DNA of 64,000 nt, from the NCBI GenBank assembly GCA_951799425.1, contig OX637393.1:20377744-20441743 (forward strand). Reading direction: 5' to 3'. The position numbers and the translations under genes were made by a program. The notes under the pieces were generated by a model. The model had not been told where the DNA came from and did not search any database. It worked only from the letters and a program-made list of their open reading frames with translations. Below, one piece after another: positions 35,253-46,172 of this stretch (within the stretch, counting starts at the first letter, position 1; each line of letters opens with the position of its first letter). The stretch is from Ilex aquifolium. Taxonomy: Eukaryota; Streptophyta; Magnoliopsida; Aquifoliales; Aquifoliaceae.

Positions 35253-36993
35253 ATCCACATACACATTCATTTTCAAACTCATGTGTGTGTGAAATGGACA
35301 TGTAATTTAAACATTTACACAACGGAGTTCGCATTTACTTGGGCTATCCAAATTCAACTTCGATACAAACTCACCAAGGGTGTCTCTCAACAATGAATCA
35401 CACTATGGTTATCCTGGCATGCTCTCCATGTGTATATGTGAGCTAGAATCTTGTGCACAAAACAAAGTATGCTCACATATAATCCAAAAATGAAGTTCAT
35501 GCATAAAAATGAAACAACCTTGGCATAATCTCATGAAATGAATGCTAGGGCATTAGATAACAAACTAACTTCTCTTTTTCTTTAAAAGTATGTATCTCCC
35601 ATGCTTCTCTAGATCATTTAGGACTTTCACGGGTTATAATGGGGCCTTGGGGTGATATTGAAGCAAAAGAAATGAAGGATATAGGATAACAAAGAGGGTT
35701 GTTCCGAGTGAATGACCTTTATTTCAAAAAGATCTCCCTTTTATGGGATTTCTAGGCTAAAACCATCACTTCACTCTTTGTTTCATTTTTTTCTTTTCCT
35801 TAACATTTTCCTTTTTTTCTTTGATCATTCTTTCTTCCTTCACCCCTTTTTCTCCTTTTCTTGTATTTTTCATTCTTTTCCGTTCAACTCTTTGAATTCA
35901 AAATCATTCATCCTTTTTTGTTGAGTTTTCGCCATACTTCCTTCTCTTTTATGATCACTCATACTTAGCACTAGGAACAACCAAGGTGAGGTAGATTTTT
36001 ATCTTTTTGCACTGGCTTGGTCACTTGTGTGGCATGGAAACGAATTTTTAATTAAGGCTCAATCATAGCACTAGGGATAAAAATTTTACAAGAAAAAGGC
36101 TAAGGCTCAAAGCAAAACAAAGATGGCCTAAGATCATTTCTAAATAAGCATGGGGGAGCATTGTGCATTTCAAGACAAAGTCAATCAACTACCCAAATGC
36201 ACCTAACCAAAACAAGCATAATGAGATTATTGAACAAATTTGGAATTTGAAAAATTGTGCCTTGAGTAAATGTAAGTTCCCTCCAAACAAGGATTGACAT
36301 TAAAGCTCACATGGGTTCTTACTCATCTCCACTATTCATGTCAAGCCCTAAATGTGAACTCAATCCGTAAATTGAAAAAATTACAAGTTCATGGTGCACT
36401 TATGGTTGAGTTCAAAAGAAAACAAGTATGTGATATTCTTAGCAATAGGATAAACTTCTATAATGTGCTCATGTATTCAAAGTTCAAAATGTAGATCAAG
36501 TAATCACAAATCCAATAACCATTAGGAAAGGGGAATATAGTTCAATATTGGAACCAAAATTTTTCAAAATTTTCACATTTTCCATTATTCTATGCAAAAA
36601 GTGGTGGAAAATGTAAATGGTGCACCTCACCCCCCCCCCCAACTTGAACCATGCATTGTCTTCAATGCACAAGGAATCATGCAATGAGAAAAATGAAAGT
36701 AACATGGGAAATGAGATACTCCCTTTTTTTCATATATATATGTACATTAACGAAAAAAAAATAAAACACAAAAAGCTTGTTTACACCCCCCCCCAACTTA
36801 GACTAGAACATGATACCCAATAAGATTTGCTACAATGATGCTCAAAGTGAAATGAGTCCAACTTAGGAAGAGGTAAACAACCTTCATGCTAAAATCTACA
36901 CTACAACATTATGAAAATAAAAATATACCAATAAAATAAATCTAACTACTATGTACATGGAAACAAAACAAAAAGGCTCATGTCAATCCGGCT
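35253..36993 (-). other. N2 spacer, 5' part
   Basis: No gene. It holds a pyrimidine tract on + (35775-35900) and two polypurine-like motifs on the - strand (36620-36648 and 36782-36800), all with counterparts in N3. Confidence 0.7.
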
Positions 36994-37824
36994 TCAATTC
37001 GGATATGAGCTTCCGCCCATTGATTTTTTTGATTTTAAAATTTTTTTGTTGTATAAATGTCTTTCAAACCAATCTATCCAACAATACAAAAGATAATCAT
37101 TAAAATTTCTCAACCAAACAAAGCTATAGGCAAGTTTATGCAATTCCAACAATGGAGTATTCAATTTCTCCTTAAAAGTCTCTACACTTAACTCCACTTC
37201 AATGCCCTCCCCAAGTTGAAAATTGTGAGTCTCTTCACCACTCCTTGATGGCAAAATGACCTTGGGCTCATTAGCCTCATGTGAGATAATATCTTCATTA
37301 AATTTTTCACAATCTAGAGTGGTGGGAGATTCAACATCAATTTGCATTCCATAGAAATGATCATCCTCAATACATTGACTATGCTCAAGATGTTGTTCGT
37401 CATGCATAGTAGTTATAACATTAGTCAATGCAATAAGGTCATTTTTAATTTCAGAAAATTGTTGGGCTACTTGGGTATTGACTTCCATTTGGTATAGCAT
37501 AAACTCGCACAAAATATTTTTCAATTCTTGTTCGGTTGAGTCCTCATATGTTCGATTGTGGTAAAATTCATTTGGTGGTGTGAGATTGGATGAAAAATTA
37601 TAGGGTTTATTCTCCCAACCATAACTCGAATAACTCAGTGCAACATAATGGTTGGAGTAAAAACTTAAGCAGTCCAAAACTAAACTTGAACCTTCGCAAG
37701 CAAAGTCTTGAACCGGATAATTTATTGGGCACTCACTAGTGATGTGTCCACACTCTTCACAAATCTCACACACATTTTCATAATATGGGGCATTTAATAC
37801 ATTATCATAAAAATTATAAGACAT
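36994..37824 (-). CDS. N-family CCHC zinc-knuckle protein (intact copy)
   Basis: 276 codons are open from MSYNFYDNVL to the stop. A zinc knuckle C-x2-C-x4-H-x4-C uses Cys19, Cys22, His27 and Cys32 (CEICEECGHITSEC). Then come a Tyr/Asn-rich stretch (YSSYGWENKPYNF), a probably helical part (TEQELKNILCEFML, QVAQQFSEIKNDLIALTNVI), an acidic part and a basic end (KKILKSKKSMGG). No protease, RT or integrase motif is seen. The knuckle and the layout after it recall the C-terminal part of Athila Gag, so it may bind element RNA. The last 25 residues are frameshifted against N1 and N3, which end KLISELK. It sits about 120 bases after the primer site, where gag would start. Function unproven. Confidence 0.75.
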   Translation of the reverse strand: MSYNFYDNVLNAPYYENVCEICEECGHITSECPINYPVQDFACEGSSLVLDCLSFYSNHYVALSYSSYGWENKPYNFSSNLTPPNEFYHNRTYEDSTEQELKNILCEFMLYQMEVNTQVAQQFSEIKNDLIALTNVITTMHDEQHLEHSQCIEDDHFYGMQIDVESPTTLDCEKFNEDIISHEANEPKVILPSRSGEETHNFQLGEGIEVELSVETFKEKLNTPLLELHKLAYSFVWLRNFNDYLLYCWIDWFERHLYNKKILKSKKSMGGSSYPN

Positions 37825-37946
37825 TACATAAAACCAAAGCTATTTACAAACTATTTATAAATGAGACGACATACCTTAGCCCGTGATGAAAATCACGAGA
37901 CTTACCTATGTCGTCAAAAATCACCTTTGAACTCGACGCTTAACCT

Positions 37947-37964
37947 TCCCCGGCAACGGCGCCA
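37947..37964 (-). other. primer binding site of N2
   Basis: TGGCGCCGTTGCCGGGGA on the - strand fits the 3' end of plant tRNA-Asp over 18 bases (recalled, not searched). It lies 4 bases from the LTR. Confidence 0.88.
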
Positions 37965-37968
37965 AAAA

Positions 37969-39795
37969 TGCTCGATCAAAATCGTTGTAGTTCCTAACCT
38001 CCTAAATCATCCATCAATGTATATATGGTGTATGTGTGAAGGGAGTGTCACTCTCCCTCGGAATGATGTGGGAAATAGGGCAACAGAGTAGTGGTAATGA
38101 AAATGGAATGAAATGTACCAAATGTGTGTGTGGTGGACAAAAGTACTCCCCAAGCGCAAGGAGTCTTTTGCTTGTCATGTTTTACTTGGAATGAGTATTT
38201 CAAGGTCGTCTCCTCAGGGAAGGAAAGTTCAAGTGTGTGAAGGTGATTTTGGTGAACAAAAGAGAAAAGTGTAAAATCTTTTGTTTGTGTTTTGGTGATT
38301 GAAGTTTGTGAATGAAAATGCAATACAACAAGTGTTGGCTAATCCGAAGGGTTCATTCCAATGGGAATCCCAAATCAACTCGAAGCCTTCCTTGAATAGA
38401 GCTTAGATGAACGATTGATTCATGGGAAGTTAGGGACGAGATGGAGGTGAGGATCCAAGCATAACCCGTGACTAGGCCTACGGGATATCGAAGACTCACA
38501 ACCGCATCCACTCTCAACCTAGTCAAACCGAACCATCGTACTCTGAGAGAAGGAAAGAAAATGAGTTGAAATGGCACACCCAAGAGGAGGTCTCCCTTAG
38601 ATTAGCCAACTTAAAGATCTAGCTACTCATGGTAAAAGGAAAGACATGCATAAGGTAAAGAGACCTGTGGAAGAAATGAAGATTAGAACTTGTATTAATG
38701 CTAGGAGAATGTAAGCTACAAAGGAGAATTCATTTCATAACTAAAAACAAAGCTTGAAGATAAAACCCAGCAGAAAAATAAAAGTGCAAGAGCATTTGAA
38801 TTAAACTTGGTTAGACTAGAATTAAAAGAGATTACAATGGAAGAAATAAAGATTACAAGAGAACTACAACTTACTGCAATGAAATGGGTGAAGAAAATGC
38901 AAAAACATGAATTTTATCTCCCTGGCACTATTCATCATCCTCTTCCTTGGAACAACTCCGTAGCCACCCCTTTGAAATGCTTGTGGAATGCTGAATATAT
39001 GGAGTGTGTGCCTTGCATTTTCGTCCATAGGGGTCCCTAGCATGTGTGTGCAGGCCTCCCATCAATGGGAGGTGAGATGATGGCCCTTGAAAAGCTAGGA
39101 CAAGCTTAGCCTGCAACCATCATGGCTGCCCCCTTCTCTCCCATCCTCCTCCATGTCATTGTCTCCAAAGTCTTCAACAAGGGTGTAGGAGGCATGAAAA
39201 TATGCAGAAAATGTCAGGGGGCAAGTGGGAGAATCATAGGTGGGACTCCCAAGCAAGTGGAGCATGAGATGCAGGCGATCTAGGCTGTTTAGCATAGCGT
39301 ACCGGTACGGCGTACCGGTATTGCGAACTCTAGCAGCATCAGCGTACCAGTACGGCCTTCCGGTACGGTTTCTACTCCAGACCAATTTTCATAGAATTGT
39401 CATAACTTTTGATCCGACCATCCGATTTTTGACAAAATACAGAAGACATCCAGATCTACAACTTTCATGTTTTTCACTTTTTCAGATTCGAAGTGGATCA
39501 TGGTCACAAATGAGGAAACCCAAGGTACATCAACCAAATGGTGTGGGTGCTGGTGCCTTTGTTACCAAGCACCAATACCTCCTTGATTTCTTTCACTTTT
39601 AAGCCTCCAAATCCTCAAGTAATGTGTTCATGCCTTCACCACACATCCACACTTAGTTGCAAGGTTCTAAAATCCATCATTTAAGCTATAATTACTGCAA
39701 CATCAAAAATTCAACATTATTCATAATTTCGGCTAACTCTGAGTTTAAAATGCATGTAATGAGGCCATCAAATATACAATATTTTGTGCTCATCA
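37969..39795 (-). repeat. 5' LTR of N2
   Basis: The 1827-bp LTR starts, on +, TGCTCGATC and ends GTGCTCATCA; A3 RNase H sequence follows directly. It carries the palindrome cluster 39297-39370 and the LTR hairpin near 38187-38206 with one mismatch. Confidence 0.93.
39297..39370. repeat. palindrome cluster in N2 5' LTR
   Basis: GCGTACCGGTACGGCGTACC and three further, partly decayed copies (GTACCAGTACGG, CTTCCGGTACGG). The final copy is the one cut in the 3' LTR. Confidence 0.85.
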
Positions 39796-41511
39796 GTTCT
39801 CCACTCCCTTCTTGTCTTTGATTGTTAAATTGAACTCTTGGAGTAGGAGGATCCACTTGATGAGTCTCGGTTTGGCATCCTTCTTAGACAACAAATACTT
39901 CAAAGCAGAATGATCAGTATAGACTACTATCAGTGAACCAATGATGTAAGAACGGAATTTATCTAATGCAAATACTATTGCTAGCAATTCCTTTTATGTG
40001 GTGGTATAGTTCATTTGAGCTTCATTAAGGATTTTGCTAGCGTAGTATATTACATAAAGTCTATTCTCCTCCCTTTGATCGAGCACTGCGCCGACTGCGT
40101 AATCACTTGCGTCACACATAAGCTCAAAAGGCAAATCCCACTTGGGTGGTCGCATAATCGGAGGTGTGACAAGCATGCTTTTGAGTTTTTTAAAAGATGT
40201 TTCACAATCATCCGACCACTCGAATGGGACATCCTTAGACAATAAATTGGTCAAAGGTCGGGCCAATGTACTAAAATTTTTTATGAAACGACGGTAAAAT
40301 CCTGCATAGCCCAGAAATGACCTGATATCCTTGACAACTCTCGGCATAGGGAGGTTGGAGATGGCCTCCACTTTTGATTTGTCAACTTCAATCCCTTTCG
40401 CCGAGATGATTTTCCCGAGAACAATTCCTTGTGTCACCATGAAGTGACATTTCTCCTAGTTCAAAACTAAACTCTTCTCTTCACATCTCTCCAAAACATT
40501 GTCCAAATTTTCCAAGCACCCACTAAAAGAGTCCCCAAAGATCGAGAAGTAATCCATAAACAACTCAACAATCTTCTCCACCATGTCACTAAAGATCCCC
40601 ATCATGCAACGTTGAAAGGTTCCAGGGGCATTACATAGCCCAAAAGGCATGCGACGGTAAGCAAAGGTACCATAGGAACAAGTGAAGGTGGTCTTCTCTT
40701 GGTCATCCAATGCAATTTCTATTTGATTGTAGCCGGAGTATCCATCCAAGAAGCAATAGAATAGATGTCCCACTACTCGTTCCAACACTTGGTCAAGGAA
40801 TGACATTGGGAAGTGGTCTTTTCTTGTGCACAGGTTGAGCTTCCGGTAATCAATACAAACTCTCCAACATGTGATCACCCTTCTTGGAATAAGCTCATTC
40901 TCTTCATTCTCCACAACCGTGACTCCCGAATTCTTAGGTACTACTTGCGTGGGACTAACCCACTTACTATCGACAATCGAAAAAATGATACCCACGTCAA
41001 GTAGTTTTAATACCTCGTCCCTCACCATATCTTTCATGATTGGGTTCAACCTTCTTTGTGGTTATCAAGATGGTTTGGCGTCCTCCTTAAGATAAATACG
41101 ATGTGTGCAAATGATGGGGCTTATCCCTTTGATGTCGGCAATTGTCCATCCAATTGCCCCTTTATGCCTCCTCAACACTCTGAAGAGCTCTTCTTCTTGC
41201 TTTGCATCCAACGTTGAACTAATTACCACCGGAAATGTCTCATCTTCCCCAAGATATGCATACTTCAAATGGGAAGGTAACGGCTTCAATTCCAACCTGG
41301 GCCTTTGCTTATTGGATGGGAAAATCTTCTTGTCTTGGTGTGGGAGCTTCTCAAATGTAGGGATCCATTTCTCTACCCCTTTCAAACTTTTTGATTCCTT
41401 TTGTTCCTCAAACTCCTCTATATCAACATTCCCCTCTTCTTTCAACTCTAACATGCCCAACAATTCCAAGTGTTCTTCCGCCAAGGTGTCAATTCTATTG
41501 ACTTCATGCAC
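39796..41511 (-). pseudogene. pol: A3 reverse transcriptase and partial RNase H
   Basis: RT blocks are LKPLPSHLKYAYLG, SKWVSPTQVVPKNSG, WRVCIDYRKLNLCTRK and MPFGLCNAPGTFQRC. The active-site box is FMDYF (40546-40560), with the second Asp changed to Tyr. Stops: between 41065 and 41049, at VLN*EKCHF (TAG where A1 has Trp) and after NYTTT. RNase H ends in KDKKGVEN at 39796, where A4 continues VVADHLS. The copy is dead by mutation and by truncation. Confidence 0.93.
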
Positions 41512-42102
41512 CTCCTCATCATCCCCCGGTTACTTAGACAAGTTGAACACATTGAGATCCATAGTCATGTTCCCAAATGCTAGCTTCATAAGACTGTTCC
41601 TGCAATTAATCACAGCATTAGATATGGTAAGAAAAGGTCTTCCAAGTATTACAGGGATTTGGCAGCTAAGATTTGCAACTGGGTGAGTGTTAAGCACAAT
41701 AAAATCAACGGGAAAGTAAAATTTATCGACTTGCACTAAACCATCATCAACTACTCCCCTTGGTGTTCGGACACTACGGTCCGCCAGTTGAAGCGTGATT
41801 ACAGTAGGCTTCAATTCTTCGAGCTAAAATTGTTGGTACACCGAGTATGGAAGAAGGTTCACACTAGCACCCAAATCAAGCAATGCTTGCTCCACCCGGC
41901 AATTCCCAATTGTTATGGCAATGGTGGGGCAGTCGGGGTCTTTAAACTTAGGTGGGGTGTTCGTCCTCAAGATTGAGCTCACTTGCTCGGTGAGGAATAC
42001 CTTCTTGTGGACATTGATCCTCCTCTTTACCGTGCATAAGTCTGTCAAGATATTTGCACATGATGGAATTTGTTGTATGACATCAAGGAGTGGAATGTTG
42101 AT
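41512..42102 (-). pseudogene. pol: A3 protease region
   Basis: 75 open codons (42048-41824) contain FKDPDCPTIAITIGNC and the active-site loop LLDLGASVNLLPYSVY. After a stop, 41814-41530 gives DGLVQVDKFYFPVDFIV and IPVILGRPFLTISNAV. A stop after LSK separates it from the PGDDEEVHEV linker of RT. Confidence 0.9.
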
Positions 42103-44035
42103 CTACACCTGCTTAAACATTTCAAGTATATCAGCATAATTAGCCACCTTGATAGGTGGCTTCAAACGATTAGGAAAAGGAGCAGGAATAAGGGAAACAT
42201 GCACAAATCCATCACTCAAGTTTTCTTTCTCAACCACCTCATCACTCACCGCACCCCCCTCGGTGTCACCCTCAGTCTCTTTTTCTTTTGGCAATGTGGC
42301 CTTAGGTGAGACCTTTGGCACAACAGTCTTTTCAATTTGTTTGCCACTACGAAGGGTGGTGACTGCTTTAAGTTGCTCACAACTCTCTTTGGTGGGCTCG
42401 GATGACTCAATCATATGTTGGCCCTTAGGGTTCTCTTAGGGTTGAGTGGGAAATTTTCCCTTCTCTTGCTATGATATCCCTATGGCATTGGTGATTTTTG
42501 TGAGTTGAGCAGAGATGTTGTTGTTAAATATGGTCTAGCTTTGGTTGAAGGTAGTCTGACTTTGAATGAAGGAATGAACCAAATCCTCCAAACTTCTTTC
42601 GTGAGGAGGTTGATATATGGATGGATTGGATAATCCTTGTTGATTAAAATTTTGTGGAGGTGGGCCTTGGGAGAAATTTTATGGAGGCGAGTTTTGTGAG
42701 TACCCTTGTGAACTAGGCCGGGGGGTATTGGAAACTAGAAGCTTGACCTTGGGATTGAAATTGATTTTACCTAGGAGGCACGGGCGGTGAATAGGCATTT
42801 GAACCATGAGGAGTGGGATTCTCATTTCTACAACTAAAGTTCGGGTGATTACTCCAACCCGTATTGTAAGTGTTTGAGTGTGGAGAGAATGATTGCCTTG
42901 TTTGGTTAAAGGCATGAACTTGCTCGTGGTACACTTCCTTAAGAACCGGAATGTTGGGGCAATCTGATATGGTATGCTCCACACTCTCACAAATTGAGCA
43001 AAACTCCTCTATTTTTGAAACATTAGACACCTCGTGTCTCCTATTGACTTCAAGACTCTCAACCTTCCTAAACAATTTAGCAATTTTGGAAAGCAAGTCT
43101 TCCCGGTCCCTCAAGTCATAAATCCCTCCCCTATGAGTTTGACTACTCCCTCGAGGAGAAGACCTTGGTACATCGGTGGGATCCATAATGTCTCATGATT
43201 GTGCATTTTGTGCCAATGTATCAAAGTAATCTAAAGCCTTAACGGGGTCTTTGTTCAAAAACTCCCCATTACACACCATATAGATGGACTGTCGATGGCC
43301 CGGTGTGATTCCTTCATAGAAGAAACTCAACAATTGCCATGGTTAAAAGCCATGGTGTGGAATGGATTGTAGCAATTCCTTGTACCGATCCCAACATTGG
43401 TAGAATTGCTCATTGAACTTATCCGAAAAGTTTTGAATTTGTTTCTTTAGAGCAGTGGTTTTATGCACCGAAAAAAATTTGTTTAAAAACTCGAAGAGCA
43501 TTTGGTTCCAAGATGTTATGGATCGTGGTCTCAAGGAATTAAGCCATGTTTTTACCTTATCTTTCAGGGAAAAGGGGAACAATTTCAGCCTAGCTATATC
43601 TTCCATACCATGATTGGTGAGGAAGGTCGCAACTATCTCCTCGAAATCCTTGATGTGCAAGTAGGGGTTCTCCTTCTCAATTCCGTGGAATATGGGAAGT
43701 AGTTGCAACATCCCTGGTTTAACTAGGAAGAGGTGAGCTTGGACCGGAAGGAAGATGCATGAGGGTGTGGTGCTTCGTGTGGGTTGAAGGAAATCCCTCA
43801 TTGACCTTGCCGGAGGTTCAACGTGTATGTTGTTCCCTTCATTAACGGGAGGGGGAAATTGCATTCATGGATTGGGCATTCTAGGTTCTTGTACTCCCCC
43901 ACCCCTTTGCATGTTTGGGTTTGCACCTATATTCTCAAAATTGTCACCCGCATCCTCGGGTGGGTCTTTGTCAATGTTCATATTGGGGACCAAGGGTTGT
44001 CTAACTACTCGATTTTGTTCGTGTCGTCCCCACAT
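42103..44035 (-). pseudogene. gag: A3 gag
   Basis: Starts MWGRHEQNRVVRQPLV (ATG at 44035-44033). A TGA after RMPNP replaces the CGA kept in A4. The capsid-like part is better kept than in A4: FLVKPGMLQLLPIFHG, NPYLHIKDFEEIVATF, LKLFPFSLKDKVKTWLNSL, FYQCWDRYKELL. The next part holds SKIAKLFRKVESLEV and the knuckle CSICESVEHTISDC (about 42957-43000). After it come ISAQLTKI wording and the charged linker (42414-42103). Stops after PHHGF and VPPR break it. Confidence 0.92.
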
Positions 44036-44132
44036 ATAACAAAACTATCTACCAATAAAAAAAATTTAAACAAACAAAAGTCTATACAAGGATCAACGTA
44101 CCTCAGCCCATGATGAACATCACGGGACTTAA

Positions 44133-45867
44133 ATATGAGCACATAATATTGCATATTTGAAGGCTCCATTACATGCATTTTAACTCAACTTTTGCATTTA
44201 AGTACTTAGAGTTAGCCAAAGTTGTCAATAATGTTAATTTTTTTACATTGCATGTAATTATAGCACAAATGATGGATTTTAGAACCTTGCAACTATGTGT
44301 GGATGTGTGGTTAAGAGATGGACACATTACATGAGGATTTGGAGGCTTAAAATTGAAAGAAATCAAGGAGGTATTGGTGTTTGGTAATATAGGCATCAGC
44401 ACCCACACTATTTTGTAGTAGTACATCAGTTTTCCTCCTTTTTAACCATGATCCGCTTCGCATCTGAAAAAGTGCAAAACATGAAAGTTGTAGATCTGGA
44501 TGTCTTCTGTATTGTATAAAAATTAAGCTCAATCGGACGGTTGGATCAAAACACCTGTAAACCTGTCTGCTGAACAGCCCAAAACACCTGTAAACCATGT
44601 TCCACTTGCTTGGGGGTCCCACCATTGATTCCCCCACTTGTCCCCTGACATCCCTTACACATTTACATGATTCCTACACCCTTGTGGAAGACTTTGAAGG
44701 CAATGGAATTAATGGGGATGGAAGAGAAGGGGGCAAGTAGGAGAGTTGCAGGCTAGGCTTGTCTTAGCCTGTGCAATGCATCAAATCAGCCTCCTATGGA
44801 TGGGAGGCTTATCACACACCTAGGGGGACCCTCATGGATGAAAATGCAGAGCTCTCACACTTCATATACTCAGCATTCACACAAGATTCAGGTGTGGCTA
44901 CCTAAGCTTAGGAGTAGTTCCAAGGAAGAAGATGAATAGTTAGATTTTTGCATTGTCTTCACCCATTTCACTTGTAATCTTTTGTAAGGATCTTGTAAGC
45001 TTCATTTATTGTTTTTAATTTCATTTATTTCTAATGCTTTGCAAGTTTAGTTATGCATTCTAGATTCTACCATTATTGTTTTGAGTTCTTCATTTTCAAG
45101 CTTTGAAATGGGTATTGAATATTTTTCTTCATAGCTTAAGATTTCTTACTTTAAGTTAAGATCAATGTTTCCTTTCTTCATTATGTCCCTTTACATTATG
45201 CATGTCTTTCTTGCTTTCATGAGTAGCTAGATTTTAAGTTGATTAATCAAAGGGAGAACTCCTCTTGGGTGTGCCACTTCAACTCATTTTCATTCCTCAT
45301 CTCAGAGTATGATGGTTCGGTTTGATTGGGTTGAGAGTGGATGCGGTTGTGAGTCTTTGATATCCCGTAGGCCTGGTCACGGGTTATGCTTGGATCCTCA
45401 CCTCCATCTCGTCCCTATCTTCCCATGAATCAATCGTTCATCTAAGCTCTATTCGAGGAAGGCTTCGAGTTGATTTCGTATTCCCATTGGAATGAACCCT
45501 TTGGATTAGCCAACACTTTTTTTCCATTGCATTTTCATTCACAAACTTCACTCACAAAACTCAAACTAAAAGATTTTACACTTTTCCCTTTTAACAAAAT
45601 CACCTTCACACACTTAAACTTTCCTTCCCTGAGGAGACGACCTTGGAATACTTTTCCAAGTAAAACACGACAAGCAAAAGACTCCTTGCGCTTGGGGAGC
45701 ACTTTTGTTCATTTCTCATTTCATACATTTCATTTCCACCACAATTTCGTTGCCCTATTTCCCACATCATTCCGAGGGATAGTGACACTCCCCTACACAC
45801 TATAAATCATATACACATTAAGGGATGATATTAGGAGGTTAGGAACAACAACGGTTTTGATGAAGCA
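44133..45867 (+). repeat. 5' LTR of N3, palindrome cassette deleted
   Basis: Starts ATATGAGCAC (the TG is mutated to AT) and ends GATGAAGCA. Against the 3' LTR it lacks about 115 bases, including the whole palindrome cluster, at about 44552. CACCTGTAAACCTG fills the gap and nearly repeats ACACCTGTAAACC found 30 bases downstream. Confidence 0.93.
45642..45660 (+). other. conserved LTR hairpin, N3
   Basis: CTTGGAA, loop TACTT, TTCCAAG, flanked by GAGGAGACGAC and TAAAACACGAC. See 7382-7399 for the family A form. Confidence 0.65.
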
Positions 45868-45871
45868 TTTT

Positions 45872-45889
45872 TGGCGCCGTTGTCGGGGA
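45872..45889 (+). other. primer binding site of N3
   Basis: TGGCGCCGTTGTCGGGGA, one base different from the N2 site, four bases after the LTR. Confidence 0.88.
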
Positions 45890-46028
45890 AGGTTAAGCGT
45901 CGAGTTCAAGGTGATTTTGGACGGCATAGGTAAGTCTCGTGATTTTCATCATGGGCCGAGGTATGTAAATATTTTGTAAATAGATTGTGTTTTATATAAT
46001 GTCTTATAATTTTTATGAAAATGTATCA

Positions 46029-46172
46029 AATGCCCCATTTTTTTAAAATGTGTGTGAGATTTGTGATGAGTATGGGCACATCACTAATGAGTGCCCAATA
46101 AATGCCCCTTATTTTAAAAATATTTGCAAGATTTGTGGTGAGTATGGACACATCACTAGTGAGTGCCCAATA
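46029..46172 (+). repeat. 72-bp tandem duplication encoding the second zinc knuckle
   Basis: Two 24-codon units (46029-46100 and 46101-46172), both starting AATGCCCC and ending TGCCCAATA. The TAA lies in the first unit; the second reads through. Confidence 0.85.

Larger units (their letters stand above)
31719..39795 (-). mobile_element. non-autonomous element N2
   Basis: Read on the - strand: 5' LTR (39795-37969), a perfect tRNA-Asp-type primer site, an intact CCHC ORF, spacer with polypurine-like motifs, polypurine tract and a shortened 3' LTR. There is no gag-pol. The flanks do not match: GTGTT (31714-31718, A1 spacer, +) on the left, GTTCT (39796-39800, A3 RNase H, -) on the right. At least one end was therefore rearranged after insertion. 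A solo C LTR sits inside. Confidence 0.9.
39796..44132 (-). mobile_element. Athila element A3, 5' two thirds
   Basis: Read on the - strand from the leader just inside the lost primer site (TAAGTCCCGTGATGTTC at about 44130) through gag, protease and RT to the middle of RNase H, where N2 cuts it at 39796. Integrase, 3' region and both LTRs are absent. The 5' end is replaced by N3. Confidence 0.92.

Noticed and set aside
34947..35396. 149-codon + strand frame at the end of the solo chromovirus LTR
   Set aside because: It spans the LTR terminus and target duplication into N2 spacer, so it cannot be a conserved gene.
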